From the NCBI GenBank assembly GCA_000231825.2, contig JH720378.1, positions 178,067 through 242,066 on the forward strand: DNA of 64,000 nucleotides, written 5' to 3'. The DNA is from Tetrahymena elliotti 4EA. Its lineage: Eukaryota; Ciliophora; Oligohymenophorea; Hymenostomatida; Tetrahymenidae. The notes beneath the pieces were generated by a model, which had not been told where the DNA came from, ran no database searches, and saw only the letters and a list, made by a program, of their open reading frames with translations. Below are positions 50,510-61,804 of the stretch, piece after piece (the stretch's first letter is position 1; each line of letters begins with the position of its first letter). Both the position numbers and the translations under genes were made by a program.

Positions 50510-53500
50510 CTTTTTGCTATTCTTTTATTTTTTTTGCTAATACTTTTTGTTTTTGTATTTGATTGTTTTTAGATTATTTAATTTATTATAAAATTTGTGA
50601 ATTGAAGAACGTCTATTTAAAGTCATCAGTTGTTATATAGATATTAATTTATTACAATTGTTGTTTTTCAGAACAACTGATAAATTATGATATTAAAAAC
50701 AAATTGTTTTTCTTATAATTGTTTTTATATTTAATGGGGGCAAATAATACTGCGTAATAATCACTAGAATTATATAAAATATTATAATTTATACATAATC
50801 ATCTTCATCTTTTATAATCTGAAATGTTTTGTAACAACTCAATTTATGTCACTGCTTGATGAAACCTAAGAAAATACACAACTTAGAAAAAAAAATTGTT
50901 AATCTGTATAAATTAATCTATGTTTTGATTGGTAAGTCTTCATATTGTATTTTAATTGAAGATGATTTAGTTCTTTTATAATGTATGAATTTATAAAACA
51001 ACCATAAATAGCTTAGAATGACATAGCATTTAAATCCACATTATGTATGAATTACAACAAACAGATTTGTAGAAAAAATTGAAATAAATTGAACTTTTTT
51101 GTTGTATCCTGAAAGCAGTAATATTATTTTTATGAAAACAGAATTTTCTGAAGCATATTTTAGTAAATATAATTGTATTTTAGAAAAATATTAACTATAA
51201 AACTCTAAAAATAACAGTTGATCATTTTTTCATAAACAAATATTAAACAAAAAAAATTAAAAGATAGAAACCTTGTTTTGTAATCAAATTCTTTAGAATA
51301 AAAAGTTTTTTTGCAAAATTTTTATTTTTCAAATTATTAAGATTAGATTAGTCAATAGCACTTATTATTAACAAAATAGCAAGAAATCCATAGAAGAAAA
51401 TTTAAAAAAACTGACTTCAAAGAATAATTTTTTTAAATTAAAATGAAAGCTTTGAATTCATTGAATATTGAATTTTACTATTTTCATGGCAATTGAATTG
51501 TGTCAAAATAAATTGCATACAAAAATTTTTAAATTGAAATAAAATAAATGAAATTGATTATTATTTAAAGAAAAGCTATTTCAATTATTGATAGGATTTA
51601 TTTAGAAATAAGAAAAATGTGTAATGAATTATTTTTAAATATTTCTAAGATGCAAAAAGAAGAATATGGGTAATTTTTTATTTAAAAATATAGGTGTAGA
51701 TATCCATTAAAATAATAGTATATAGAAAAACTTCTTTATATTTTTTATTCTGACGTATGTAATTCATCATGTAATTTAGATAAATAAAGTATTATTACTA
51801 ACATAATATCTGATCAATAGTGATGGATATCTATCTAATGATTAATTTTTATTTTCAGTGTGACGCATTTATTTTTTTAAAATTGTATAATTAAAATAAA
51901 AACACAGGAACTTCTTTAACTGATTTTAAAAGTTTTAGAGAGGAAGCTATTCAAGATGTTTGTTTGCTTGACTTACTCTTGTTTAGATAAAATAAAGTAT
52001 TCTAGGGAAAATACAAAAATTTTAAAATAAAAATGGTTTGTAATAAGTGGAGATAATTTCTTACTACTACTAGAAGCCAATGTTTAAATTACTCAAATAT
52101 TTAAAAAAACTCTATGTTGCAATTTTAATCAAAATAAGTAAAGAAATTGTGATTAGAAAGAATCTGATTTAATATGTAATGACAATTAATAATCTGAATT
52201 ATTATTGAATCTAATTTTTAGAAACAATTTTTTAGATGATTGCATTTTAAATCTGATCTTAAAAACTAATTGCTAATTTTTTTTAATTTACTTTTGTTTT
52301 AATACTAGTTTACAGACAATAAAAAACACAATTGTTCACTTTTAAATAAACAAAAACCTCACTAAATAACTATAAACGTGTAAAAACTATCCAATCTCTC
52401 ATTTCTTTAATTTTCACCGTTTTTTTAAAATGCTCAATGATTAAATGTATCATTTTCAATCAAAATAAAAAATAATTCAGATTTAATACTAAAATAAACA
52501 TTGTTTTTATTCATTTTCAAATCTACACATAATTTAAAAGCTTCTTATTAATTATTACAAAATAATTTTGCTGCATAAAATTTAAATATTTTTTAAGGTA
52601 TATATTTTATCTAAATAAAATGATCCTCTTCTATGTCAATAAATATTGATTTTTTTGAAAATACAAGCAAATCTAATTACAGCCATTATAGCTTTTATAG
52701 CTTGAATAATAAAAAATAATCTCTTCTTCAGAATGTTAAATACGTCATTAATAAAATATAATATTGTCTTTTTTTTAACAAAACTGTTGATTATTAATGA
52801 CAAGTTATGACACTCTATTTTTTAAAGAAGAATCTTTTCTAAGAAATATGAAAAGCTATTATTCTAAAAAATATTTTTGTAATAAATAAATAAACTCTAC
52901 TTATTGAGAAATCTTTATCTAAAATTGCATTTTTTAAGAATGAATAAATAAATAAATATCTTCTAAACATTTTTTATTTGATTAACATTATAATAATAAT
53001 AAAAATCCAAAAAATGAATAGAGGATAAACACATTATAAAAATAACCATACAATTCTCACTATTTACTTTATTAACATCAAAAAATCTTTTTCACAATAA
53101 AAGGAAATTTAAGAGTTTTATAAAAAATATGTTGAAAAAATAAGATTTCATTGAAAAATAATGTTTGTCAATTAGTTTTTTATCAATGTAAATCTATTTA
53201 GTTAAATAAAAATTTATATTTTATTAATTGCTAAAAGAATAGAATGGTTTGAATTCATCAATCAAAACCATTTTATTAATTTTTTATCTAATTTTTTAAA
53301 AATGAAAGTTAAAATAGAAATTCAATTTCTTTTTTAATAACTTTATAAAAATATTTAAATTAATTTATCATTAGTATCTACTAAAAATAACTTTTATTAA
53401 AATAATTAAAAAATTTTCAAGGCTATTTTATGAATTTTATTATGTAATGAAATAACTACTTATTTGAATACTGTTAATTATTCTAAAAATAAATAGAATA

Positions 53501-54874
53501 TTTGACAGGAATTGTACTTTTTTATAAACATGAAATAGAGCATTTATTTTTTACTTGTTTAAAGATATTTTTTTATAAACATTTTTTTGTGGAATTCTTA
53601 GTAAACATCTTAAATTAATTTTCTATCTTTAAAATAAAATATTGAATATAATTAATTTAATCATTCTAAAATTAAAAATAGATTAATTAATTAATTATTT
53701 AAAACTACTGTTTTATGAAAAATTCCTTTACATTTTTCTTAGGTAAAAAAATTTTTAATAGATTAACAGGTTTCTTAAATTTAACTATTTGGTCTTAAAA
53801 TTAAAAAACCCTTATTAAACTATTTAATAACATATTGATTATTCAAATAATATTAAGACTTAAATCTACGATTACAAAAATCAATTTTAAGGCAATATTA
53901 TTGTTGCTAAAAATAATATTTATTATCAAAATTTATTACAGAACAAAATAATTAAACTAAAGCTTAAAATAAACAAATATTTTAAAAACTAATTAAGATG
54001 AGTAATAATTAAAATTTTGACTTTGAAATAAATAAATTATAAAAATATTTAGAATTCAATTTTAATTTTTCAAATAATTAATATTTTATTCTGATAAAAT
54101 ATCTTTAGTAGTTAAAAAAATATATTTATATGTTGAATGGTAAAGAAATTTTATAAATGAATGGATTTTGTTTTAACTTTTAAAAATGGAATATCTGATA
54201 AGGATTTTGAAAGCTCAAAAATAAATTCTTACTTTTTATTTTAAAATAACATTTTATTTTTTTTCGTAATTTTGAGCTCTTATTTCTGTCAAGATTAATT
54301 ATTTTAGGAACAATTTAAAAAAAATACACAGACAACAAGCAGTCAGATTAATTCAAAGAGCTTAAAATTAAATTTACTGATTCAACACAGCTATAAGATT
54401 TTATTTTTTTACAGATTAATTATTGTAGCTAAACTATTAAAAGAATTAAAGCATTACATTAAATTCATGATTGCAATAAAATTAATCTTCCTTAAGCATA
54501 TTCATCTTTTCTCTAAAAATAAAAATACAATGAATAATCTTGACATTTTTTAAGTTGAAAGAGTTAAAATAAATTTGGAGTATTAATTAAATGCGATAAA
54601 TATTATCCATCAAAATATTTATTATTCACAGTGCATTTTTTGTCAATTAGTTTTAATATAAAACAATATTGATAATTGTAATAAAATGTTAGGGTTTTAA
54701 TTTTTATACTAAGATTTTTAATAATGAATGAACAAAATAAGTTATTAAAGCAATAATTGAATAATAAGTTGTTTATTTTTTATAAATTTTAATCAAATAT
54801 TAGTAATTAGTTAGTTTATATCTAAAAATCACTTAAATTTATCAATATCATTCATAATCTGATTTAATAAAAAA
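50510..54874. other. 4.4-kb gene-free AT-rich region between divergent genes
   Basis: The longest non-coding stretch in the window, between the start of the Met-rich gene (-) and the start of the casein kinase gene (+). I saw homopolymer runs and simple AT-rich sequence but no tRNA, transposon motif or repeat pair. One frame near 51900-52705 lacks TGA for about 270 codons, but its second half is compositionally like random AT-rich sequence. Such a run is expected by chance here. Confidence 0.55.
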
Positions 54875-56185
54875 ATGGCAATAAGAGTTGGAGAGAGATA
54901 TAGAGTAGGAAGAGTTATTGGTTAAGGAAGCTTTTGTAATGTCAAGTTAGGTAATTTTTATAGGAAAAACTGATTTATTTACTTACTTTGATTTGATTAG
55001 GATATGATACATAAAATGAAGACAAGGAAGTGACTATAAAATTAGTAAAAAATTGTAATAAAGCATAATAAAATGATAAACATTTATTATTTTAAAGGAA
55101 GAGAAGAAATCTCCTTATTGTTAATTGTTATTTGAAGCTAAAATATACAGAATTTTGTAAGGCGGATGTAAGAATATTGCTTAAAGTTATTGATTTTGAT
55201 TGATGTTTATGATATTTATAATAATTATTAGTAGGAATACCTAATGTACACTGGTTTGGATAAGAAGGCGATTTTAATATTATGGTGATGGATAATTTAG
55301 GGCCTAGTTTAGAAGATTTGTTTAATTATTGCAACAGAAAATTTTCGTTAAAGACTGTTTTAATGATAGCTGATTAGATGATTGAAAGAATCGAATATTT
55401 GCATACAAACAATTTTATACATAGAGATTTAAAGCCATCAGATTTTTTAATTGGATTAGGAAAATAAGCAGACATTATATACTTAATTGATTATGGTTTG
55501 GCTAAAAAATTCAGAGATGCTCGTACTACACTTCATATTCCATATTAATCTGCTAAATCCCTTACTGGAACAGCAAGATTCAGCTCTATTAACACACATC
55601 TTGAAATAGGTATAAAAGATCTATACATTAACACTATAAAACTAATGTTACTATATTTAAAGAATAAAGCAGAAGAGATGATTTAGAAAGTATTGGTTAT
55701 TGCCTTGTATATTTCTTGAAAGGAAGTCTTCCTTGGATTGGAATTAAGGCAGAAAGTAGATTAGAAAAATATTAAAAAATAGCTGATAAAAAAATATCTA
55801 CTCCTATTGAGGTTCTTTGTGAAGATTTACCAGGTAAATAAATATTATAACGTTTTGTATCAAAATTAATAAATAACTTTATAAATAAATAAATAAAGAG
55901 GAGTTTATAACCTATCTTAAATATTGCAGAAGTCTTAAATTTGAAGAAAAGCCTGATTATGTATTAATTAGAAGAATCTTTAAGGATCTCTTCTTTAGAT
56001 GTGAATATAAATGGAATACTATTTTCGATTGGGCAGAGGTTGCAGTTGTATGATTTTTTAATTTTATTTGTTAATATTTTTATCAAAAATATTTTCTTGT
56101 TTTCTAATAGAATTAAGAAAAAGAAGAATATGAAGCACTTAGATAAGATATTTTGTTAAAAGAGCATGAAGATTCACAAAATTGA
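54875..56185 (+). CDS. Casein kinase 1 family protein kinase with altered catalytic motifs
   Basis: Ser/Thr kinase of the CK1 family. Seven exons fit exactly: 54875-54950, 55001-55044, 55098-55167, 55232-55609, 55663-55833, 55899-56047 and 56111-56185, giving 320 residues, the length of a minimal CK1 without a long tail. Glycine loop: [16 protein letters not shown]. Lysine: VTIKL. Family signatures: [66 protein letters not shown]. The catalytic loop reads [12 protein letters not shown]: the base Asp is present, but the position that is normally the metal-binding Asn of CK1 (KPDN) is Asp. The magnesium motif is DYG instead of DFG. Activity may therefore be reduced or changed. Ciliates carry expanded CK1 families; this looks like a divergent member. 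Exon 7 gives a short Glu/Gln-rich tail. Confidence 0.92.
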
Positions 56186-56505
56186 ACAATAAACTATTAA
56201 ATACATTATTAATTTAAGATAACTAAAATCTATTTTAATTTATATTAGAATTTCTCTTGTATCCATTAAAATTAAATTATAATTTTTATTAAAAAATTTA
56301 TTCATTTCATTCATTCAAAAATAATTTAATATTTGAGTTCGCTGTTAAAAATTCAAACATTAACATTGAAATTTATATTAAAAATAATAATTACCCTCTC
56401 TTTCTTTATTAAAATAACAATTACGCTCTCTTTTTATTAAAAATTTTTAAATAATTAAATTTCAAAATAAGCTTTGCAAAAAAAAAGAATATATATTTAA
56501 GCAAA
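56186..56505. other. Short intergenic region
   Basis: This 320-bp AT-rich spacer between the casein kinase gene and the CDC26-like gene must hold the latter's promoter. It contains a near-duplicate aacaattacgctctctttttatta-like word (about 56387-56440). Nothing else was recognised. Confidence 0.4.
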
Positions 56506-57044
56506 ATGATAATTAGAAAGCCTACCAAAATAGAGTTAAAGCCAGAAGATGACTTTGAAGAGTATGAAATGTATAAATAAGAGTAGCATGAGTAATTGAG
56601 TAAATACAATAAGAACCAAGATAATTGCATTGGGTAATTTGGTTCTGATTTTGGAATTGGTATCCATACTAGCAATAGATATAATCAGTAATTATCATTA
56701 GGAGGTACAAATGATAGAAGTTTTATTGGAGGATCTTATTAGTCTACCTTTTAAGGAGGATTGTAATTAATACTTAAGTTTTAGATTAAAAGTTCATTTC
56801 TTTTTAATATTTTAACAGCAATCATAATTCTAGCATATCTGAAAGTTCCATTAACAATTTTAGTTCTAATAACTAGGCATCATTTGATAGATCTCAAACA
56901 GGTAGTAACAGTACTGAAGGAGGATAATATAATTAACTTTTTTCTGCACTTATTGGTGGATAAAGCCTCATCAGACCTACACATTAAGTAGGAACTAATC
57001 AATAAAATCCTAACCCATAAACAAGCCTAAATAACTCAAATTGA
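56506..57044 (+). CDS. CDC26: CDC26, small subunit of the anaphase-promoting complex
   Basis: CDC26 is the small APC/C subunit whose N-terminus lies inside the TPR superhelix of APC6/CDC16 and stabilises it. Two exons, 56506-56762 and 56819-57044, join through a 56-bp intron and give 160 residues ending in TGA 57042-57044. The N-terminus, MIIRKPTKIELKPEDDFEEY, has the family's hallmark pattern (M-hydrophobic-x-RKPT-[KR]-[IL]-EL..DD.EE[FY]). Only this segment is strongly conserved in the family. The rest here is Ser/Asn/Gln-rich and disordered-looking (SSISESSINNFSSNN), and is longer than in animals, where the protein is about 85 residues. Skipping the intron would change frame and give an unlikely hydrophobic tail, which supports the splice. 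Confidence 0.85.
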
Positions 57045-57530
57045 AAATCAAAAAAATTATTAAGAGTTTTAATTAAAAATAAATCAAAAACATTAAATTG
57101 CTTTATTATTTTAATAAAGCAGCAAAAGAATTTATTTAAATAAATTAGAAAATCATTTTAAAGATTTTATAAATTGTAAATCAAATTTAAGTGTTAAAAT
57201 ATATATTCAGGTTGTTATTTACTCATTTTAAATTGCATGTTGTATTGTTAAAGATATTCTTTAAAGTATAAAATGTATTACTTACTGTGCTTTTGTAATC
57301 CCTTTGTAATAACTCTCAAAATTTAGATTTTTAATTATTATCTTTTATCAGACAAAGTGATAAGAAAAAAAATCAGGCTTTATTTATTTTTTGATAAGAG
57401 ATTTAAGCTTTTAATCATTAGATAATTAATATAGACCTTTACTTCTCAGTAATAAACTTTATATCTTAAATAAATAATTAAATATCAAAGCTATCTTTAT
57501 TAAAATATTTGAACTGATTGATATAAAAAA
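57045..57530. other. Intergenic region upstream of the RMC1-like gene
   Basis: 486 bp of AT-rich DNA between two plus-strand genes; it presumably holds the promoter of the downstream gene. Nothing specific was recognised. Confidence 0.4.
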
Positions 57531-60500
57531 TGGAATAGGGAAAGTAAGAAGCGATTCATAAAGAAATTGAGGATAAATTAGAATTTTCATCATTTTTAAG
57601 AGTAGAATAGGCTCCAATAATAAATCCAGAAATTAAGCAAATGCTAAATAAAGGATAGGTATTTTATAATAGTGGATAAAAAGCATTCTTGTTTAGAGAA
57701 AAAGAAAATGTCTATTATGTATAAGAATCATAAGCTAACTAATAAAGATAATCTTTTCAATTTAGGATTCCTTATGAGTATTTAATTAGCATTTTATTTA
57801 ATAAAATATTTCAACAAGCTTTGATTGAGACAGTTAGTTTTATTAATTTTGTTTTTTATTTTGGAATTTAGCAAAAAGATATTCGCAATGAGTTTTCATA
57901 AATCTATGAACTATATCGCCTATTAAATAGCAGATAATACTCTAGTAAAGCAATAATAACATTTATGAGTTTCATATTAAATAATAAAGATTATTCAAAT
58001 TATCTATTATCAGAAAGACATCTTTTTATTCATTATTATTGTTAAATAATTTAGGTAATTGTGAATATTGCGGAGGGTAAAAAAGAGTAGAGAATTAAAT
58101 TTGATACAAATCAAAGCATTCTTCTGTTTTCATGGGTTTACTAAAATCCGAATGAAAAAAATATTGATTTTATACTTTGCGATAAATCTGGAGTTAGACT
58201 TTATAAAATTGATGATAAAGGTATTTTAAAGGAGGAAAAATATTATGAATTTTAATGCAGTGCTGCTTGGTATGAACCCGTCAATTAAGTACTGATTACT
58301 TCAAGCTTAAAAGAATTTGGAAAATTGCACACTTTTTTCTTTGGAGAAAAGAAATCATAAAGAAAATATAGAGGACCAGAATTTTATTTAGAAGATAGCA
58401 AAAAAGAAAAAAAAAGCATAGATGTTTTTACGACCATGCTTCAAGGTATCAACTTAATGGAACAATCAGAAAATAATAACAGCTCAAGTAGTACTTAAAT
58501 GTCTTAAGCTATGGATAGTCTTTTGACAAAGTCTTTTAAAAGTTAGTATTATTTTGATGAATTCAGTTGTCAAATCTATTTATTAAATATGTATTCCAAG
58601 ACATATTTGGTCTTTGTTAACCAAATGGATGGTAAAATTGTGATATATCACCTCCTTTATGAAAAAATTCTTTGCCTTGATTGGAAAATATCTATTCCTT
58701 CTGATTCTTTTATTTCCATATGTGTTGTTGAAGATCTTATGTTGGTTAATTCTCATTAAAATTAAATCTCCATGGCATATGATATCAAAAGATAAGTACC
58801 TACTAGTCCTTTAGGACCTCCTTAGCCTATTTTTATTAAACCCTTTTCAAAATAAATATGTAAGTTTTCTTAGAGATTAAAAGCGAAAATATTATTTTAT
58901 AAAAAATAAAAGATGATAAGTAAATCATATGTTTGTAAGATGAATGGATAATAGATATTGAAGAAGCTGAAGTGTATAAATTTAGAGTTAAGCTTGAAGT
59001 CATCTAAAATTTAATTGAAGGAGATGTAAATACATATTTTTGGTTTATTTTTAATTTTAAAATAATATTTTTGGTTTATTTTTATTCTTAAAATCATATT
59101 TTGAACTAAAAAGGTGGAATGTTTCAATATTTTATTAAGAAGAGGAAACCCTAAAAAGATAGCAATAGATTTTATAAAAAAAAGAATAAAAGAGTAGAAA
59201 GAAATAAATGTTATTTCTATTTATTTCAAACATATTTTTGAAATCTGTAAAGAAGCATATAAAAATACAAATGAAATCGATATAGAAAGCAAAAGCTGTA
59301 TTAAAGCCACAATAAATGAAGTTAACAAAACCAAAATCAAACAAGGTTATACAATCATACTTCCCTCTGAACTTCATAAAGATTTATTAGTACCCATAGT
59401 AGAAGATCAATCAATATCAAGACAATATATCGTTAATATTCTCTCTGAGTACTTGAGGTTAGCTTACAGTAACTTCTATAATTAATATTGCATAAATGCC
59501 TTCTATATTGAGGAAAATTTTTTTTGAAAGACACAAAACTATCTTTAAAAATAATATATGAGATAGGGAATAAAAAAAGATAAACCATTAGAAAGAACTT
59601 CACATTCATAATTTCTTTGGAGATAGATTTTTTCTCATACTTAAAAATTTAATTTTGAAAAAAAGTATCTATCTCTTTTGATAAGTTTTCAAAGATATTT
59701 TCTGCAAAATAAATTGTTAATTTTATTTGAGAAAGACATTTTAAATTTGTGTTAATAATTTTAATGAAGTGTTAGAGCTAGGATAAGATATTTTTTTTAA
59801 ACAAAGCAATAATAATCTAAATGAAAATAATCATTTAGATTTTGATAATTAGAATCAAAATGAAAAAGATATTATGTCTGGAATCTTACCAAAAATAAAA
59901 TTTAATGAAATATAATATGACTAAATATTAATTAAACATTTAAAATATAAAATAGATAATGAAGTTATACTTTCAAAATAAACATAAGGACTTTTAGTGG
60001 ATGTTGTTTTTAAGCAATAAGATTATAATACTCTACATTATTTAATACAATATAAGATTTTATCTGATTCTTCAGATTTAGCTAAAAAACTTATTGATAT
60101 GAGCTGCCCAACTAGAATAAGTACCTTTTTATAAATTAATAACATAAGTAATTTTTATTTGATTTTATTTATAAAAAGAAAATTTAGGTCTACCTTAAAA
60201 GAATTTATTATATAAGCCAGGATTCTAATTAGGTATTGATATGCTTTTTAGACTAAAAAATTACTATGATATTATAGATATATTTTTCTAGTTTGGGATG
60301 GTAAACATTTTGAGAATATATTTTTGTTTTTATTTTATTTTTTTATATTGAATAGACTTTAGAAGCTTTAGATTTAATTTAAAGACACCATATTTACAAT
60401 ATAAAGCCTAAAGATATAGCTACAAAAGCATTTTAATATGAAGGCAATTGCTCATATAAAGATGTCTATAAATTTTATGAATATCTTTTGTCTAGCTCTC

Positions 60501-61063
60501 AATATTAAAATTACTTGTAAAACTAAAGTAATCAAAACAATTTAAAAAGTAGAATTCCATTTTCATTAAAGGAGTTAAGTTAAGAATTTAAAATAGCTAA
60601 AGAAAAAAATCACATAGCAAGATATAATTCAGAATAGCCTAAAACAAAATAATCGAATTCTATTGAATACCTAAATTCACCATTGAAGGAATAAAGTAAT
60701 AGAAGAATTCAATCTTCGTAATCACCTATGAAAGGAAGTAATGATCTGATGAAAAATGAGTCAATTAGCAGTAATACTTTCATGAAATCAAATGCTTTTT
60801 AAACAGAAGATTTAAATGCCACTAATTAAGCATCAACTTAACAAAGCTTTGCTATAGATAACCAAATAAATCTCTTTAAAAGTTAAAATATTACAGAGTA
60901 AGATTAAAAAGACACTGTTTAGAATGAATTTTAAGATTTAGAAGACCCTGAATAGCAATAAAAAGAAAACACAAACTTCATACAGGAAGAAGAAGATAAA
61001 TTAATTGATTAATAGAAATCTGCTTCTTTAATAGAAAAATTAAATGAAGAAGAAGCTAACTGA
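57531..61063 (+). CDS. RMC1: RMC1 (Mic1-domain) homologue, late-endosome trafficking
   Basis: RMC1 joins Mon1-Ccz1 to form the metazoan exchange factor that activates Rab7 on late endosomes and lysosomes. Exon 1 (57531-58859) encodes a beta-propeller-like region (SILLFSWVYQNPNEKNIDFI, DSFISICVVEDLMLVNSHQN, ISMAYDIKRQ). The next exons give WIIDIEEAEVYKFRVKLEVI and ECFNILLRRGNPKKIAIDFI, the helical stretch before the Mic1 domain. The C-terminal Mic1-type region has ISRQYIVNILSEYLRLAYSN, LHYLIQYKILSDSSDLAKKL, LGIDMLFRLKNYYDIIDIFF and TLEALDLIQRHHIYNIKPKD in family order. A Ser/Gln/Asn-rich tail of about 170 residues follows, ending at TGA 61061-61063. At least five introns are present; those between 59500 and 60360 are only approximately placed. 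The start is the first ATG of the frame. Confidence 0.83.
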
Positions 61064-61804
61064 TTTAATTCAGAGTTGAGTTATTTAAGTTTAAACATAA
61101 ATCATATAAAAAATACATTAAAATAAGAATAATTAATAAATCAATAACTTATATAATTTATAATTTTATTATTCCTATGAAACATAACTTAAAATTTTAT
61201 TATTTAATAAATTTAAAATAATTTATTCAATTTCTTTGTAATTTTGCAAAAAAATAATAAGTATTTCAAATATTTCATTATTTTAGAATTTAAAAATAAC
61301 AACACTCTTTAAGTTTCAAAAATATAAATATTATTTTGTAAAATTAACAAAATGTCATAAAAATAGTGATATTTACTAGAAAGTTTATCCAAAAGTAATG
61401 ATGTTTTTATTTTAAAATGATAAAATTTGAATAAACTTAAGGTATTTTATGAAATTAGAAGTTAAAAATTAAAAACACCAAAGTAGCAAAGAGTTAAAAA
61501 ATGGATATATTCTTTCTTAATTTTTTTTAATTAACTAATTAAAATTTGTTACTTCTCAAATGAATCAATAAAATTTTTATTATTTTAGACCCATGAGTAA
61601 TAGAAAAATATTCATACTAAATTCAAGAATAAATCTAAGTTTGTTAAATTAAAAAATTTTTTTGCCTAAAGAGTAAAATTTCAAATAATAATCTATAACT
61701 TTTTAATTTATTGGGATGAAATTTTTTACAAGATATTATAAAAAATAAACAAAATTAAATTTGCTTGAAAGTTATTTTAAACATTATTGATTTTGAAATT
61801 TGAA
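61064..61804. other. Convergent intergenic region
   Basis: 741 bp of AT-rich DNA between the 3' ends of the RMC1-like gene and the helical-repeat gene. No feature was recognised. Confidence 0.5.

Noticed and set aside
49086..50540. Plus-strand Ile/His-rich frames opposite the Met-rich gene.
   Set aside because: They are the antisense of ATG-ATG repeats (CAT/ATC/TCA). The minus strand carries the paralogous C-terminal domain and the terminal TGA.
51897..52705. Plus-strand frame without TGA for about 270 codons in the large intergenic region.
   Set aside because: A few such runs are expected by chance in 64 kb of AT-rich DNA read in six frames with one stop codon. It shows no motif or repeat, and its later part looks random.
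55045..55231. Possibility that the casein kinase is a pseudogene because of frame changes between exons.
   Set aside because: All frame changes coincide with GT..AG introns, and the summed exons give an exact 321 codons with family motifs continuous across every junction.
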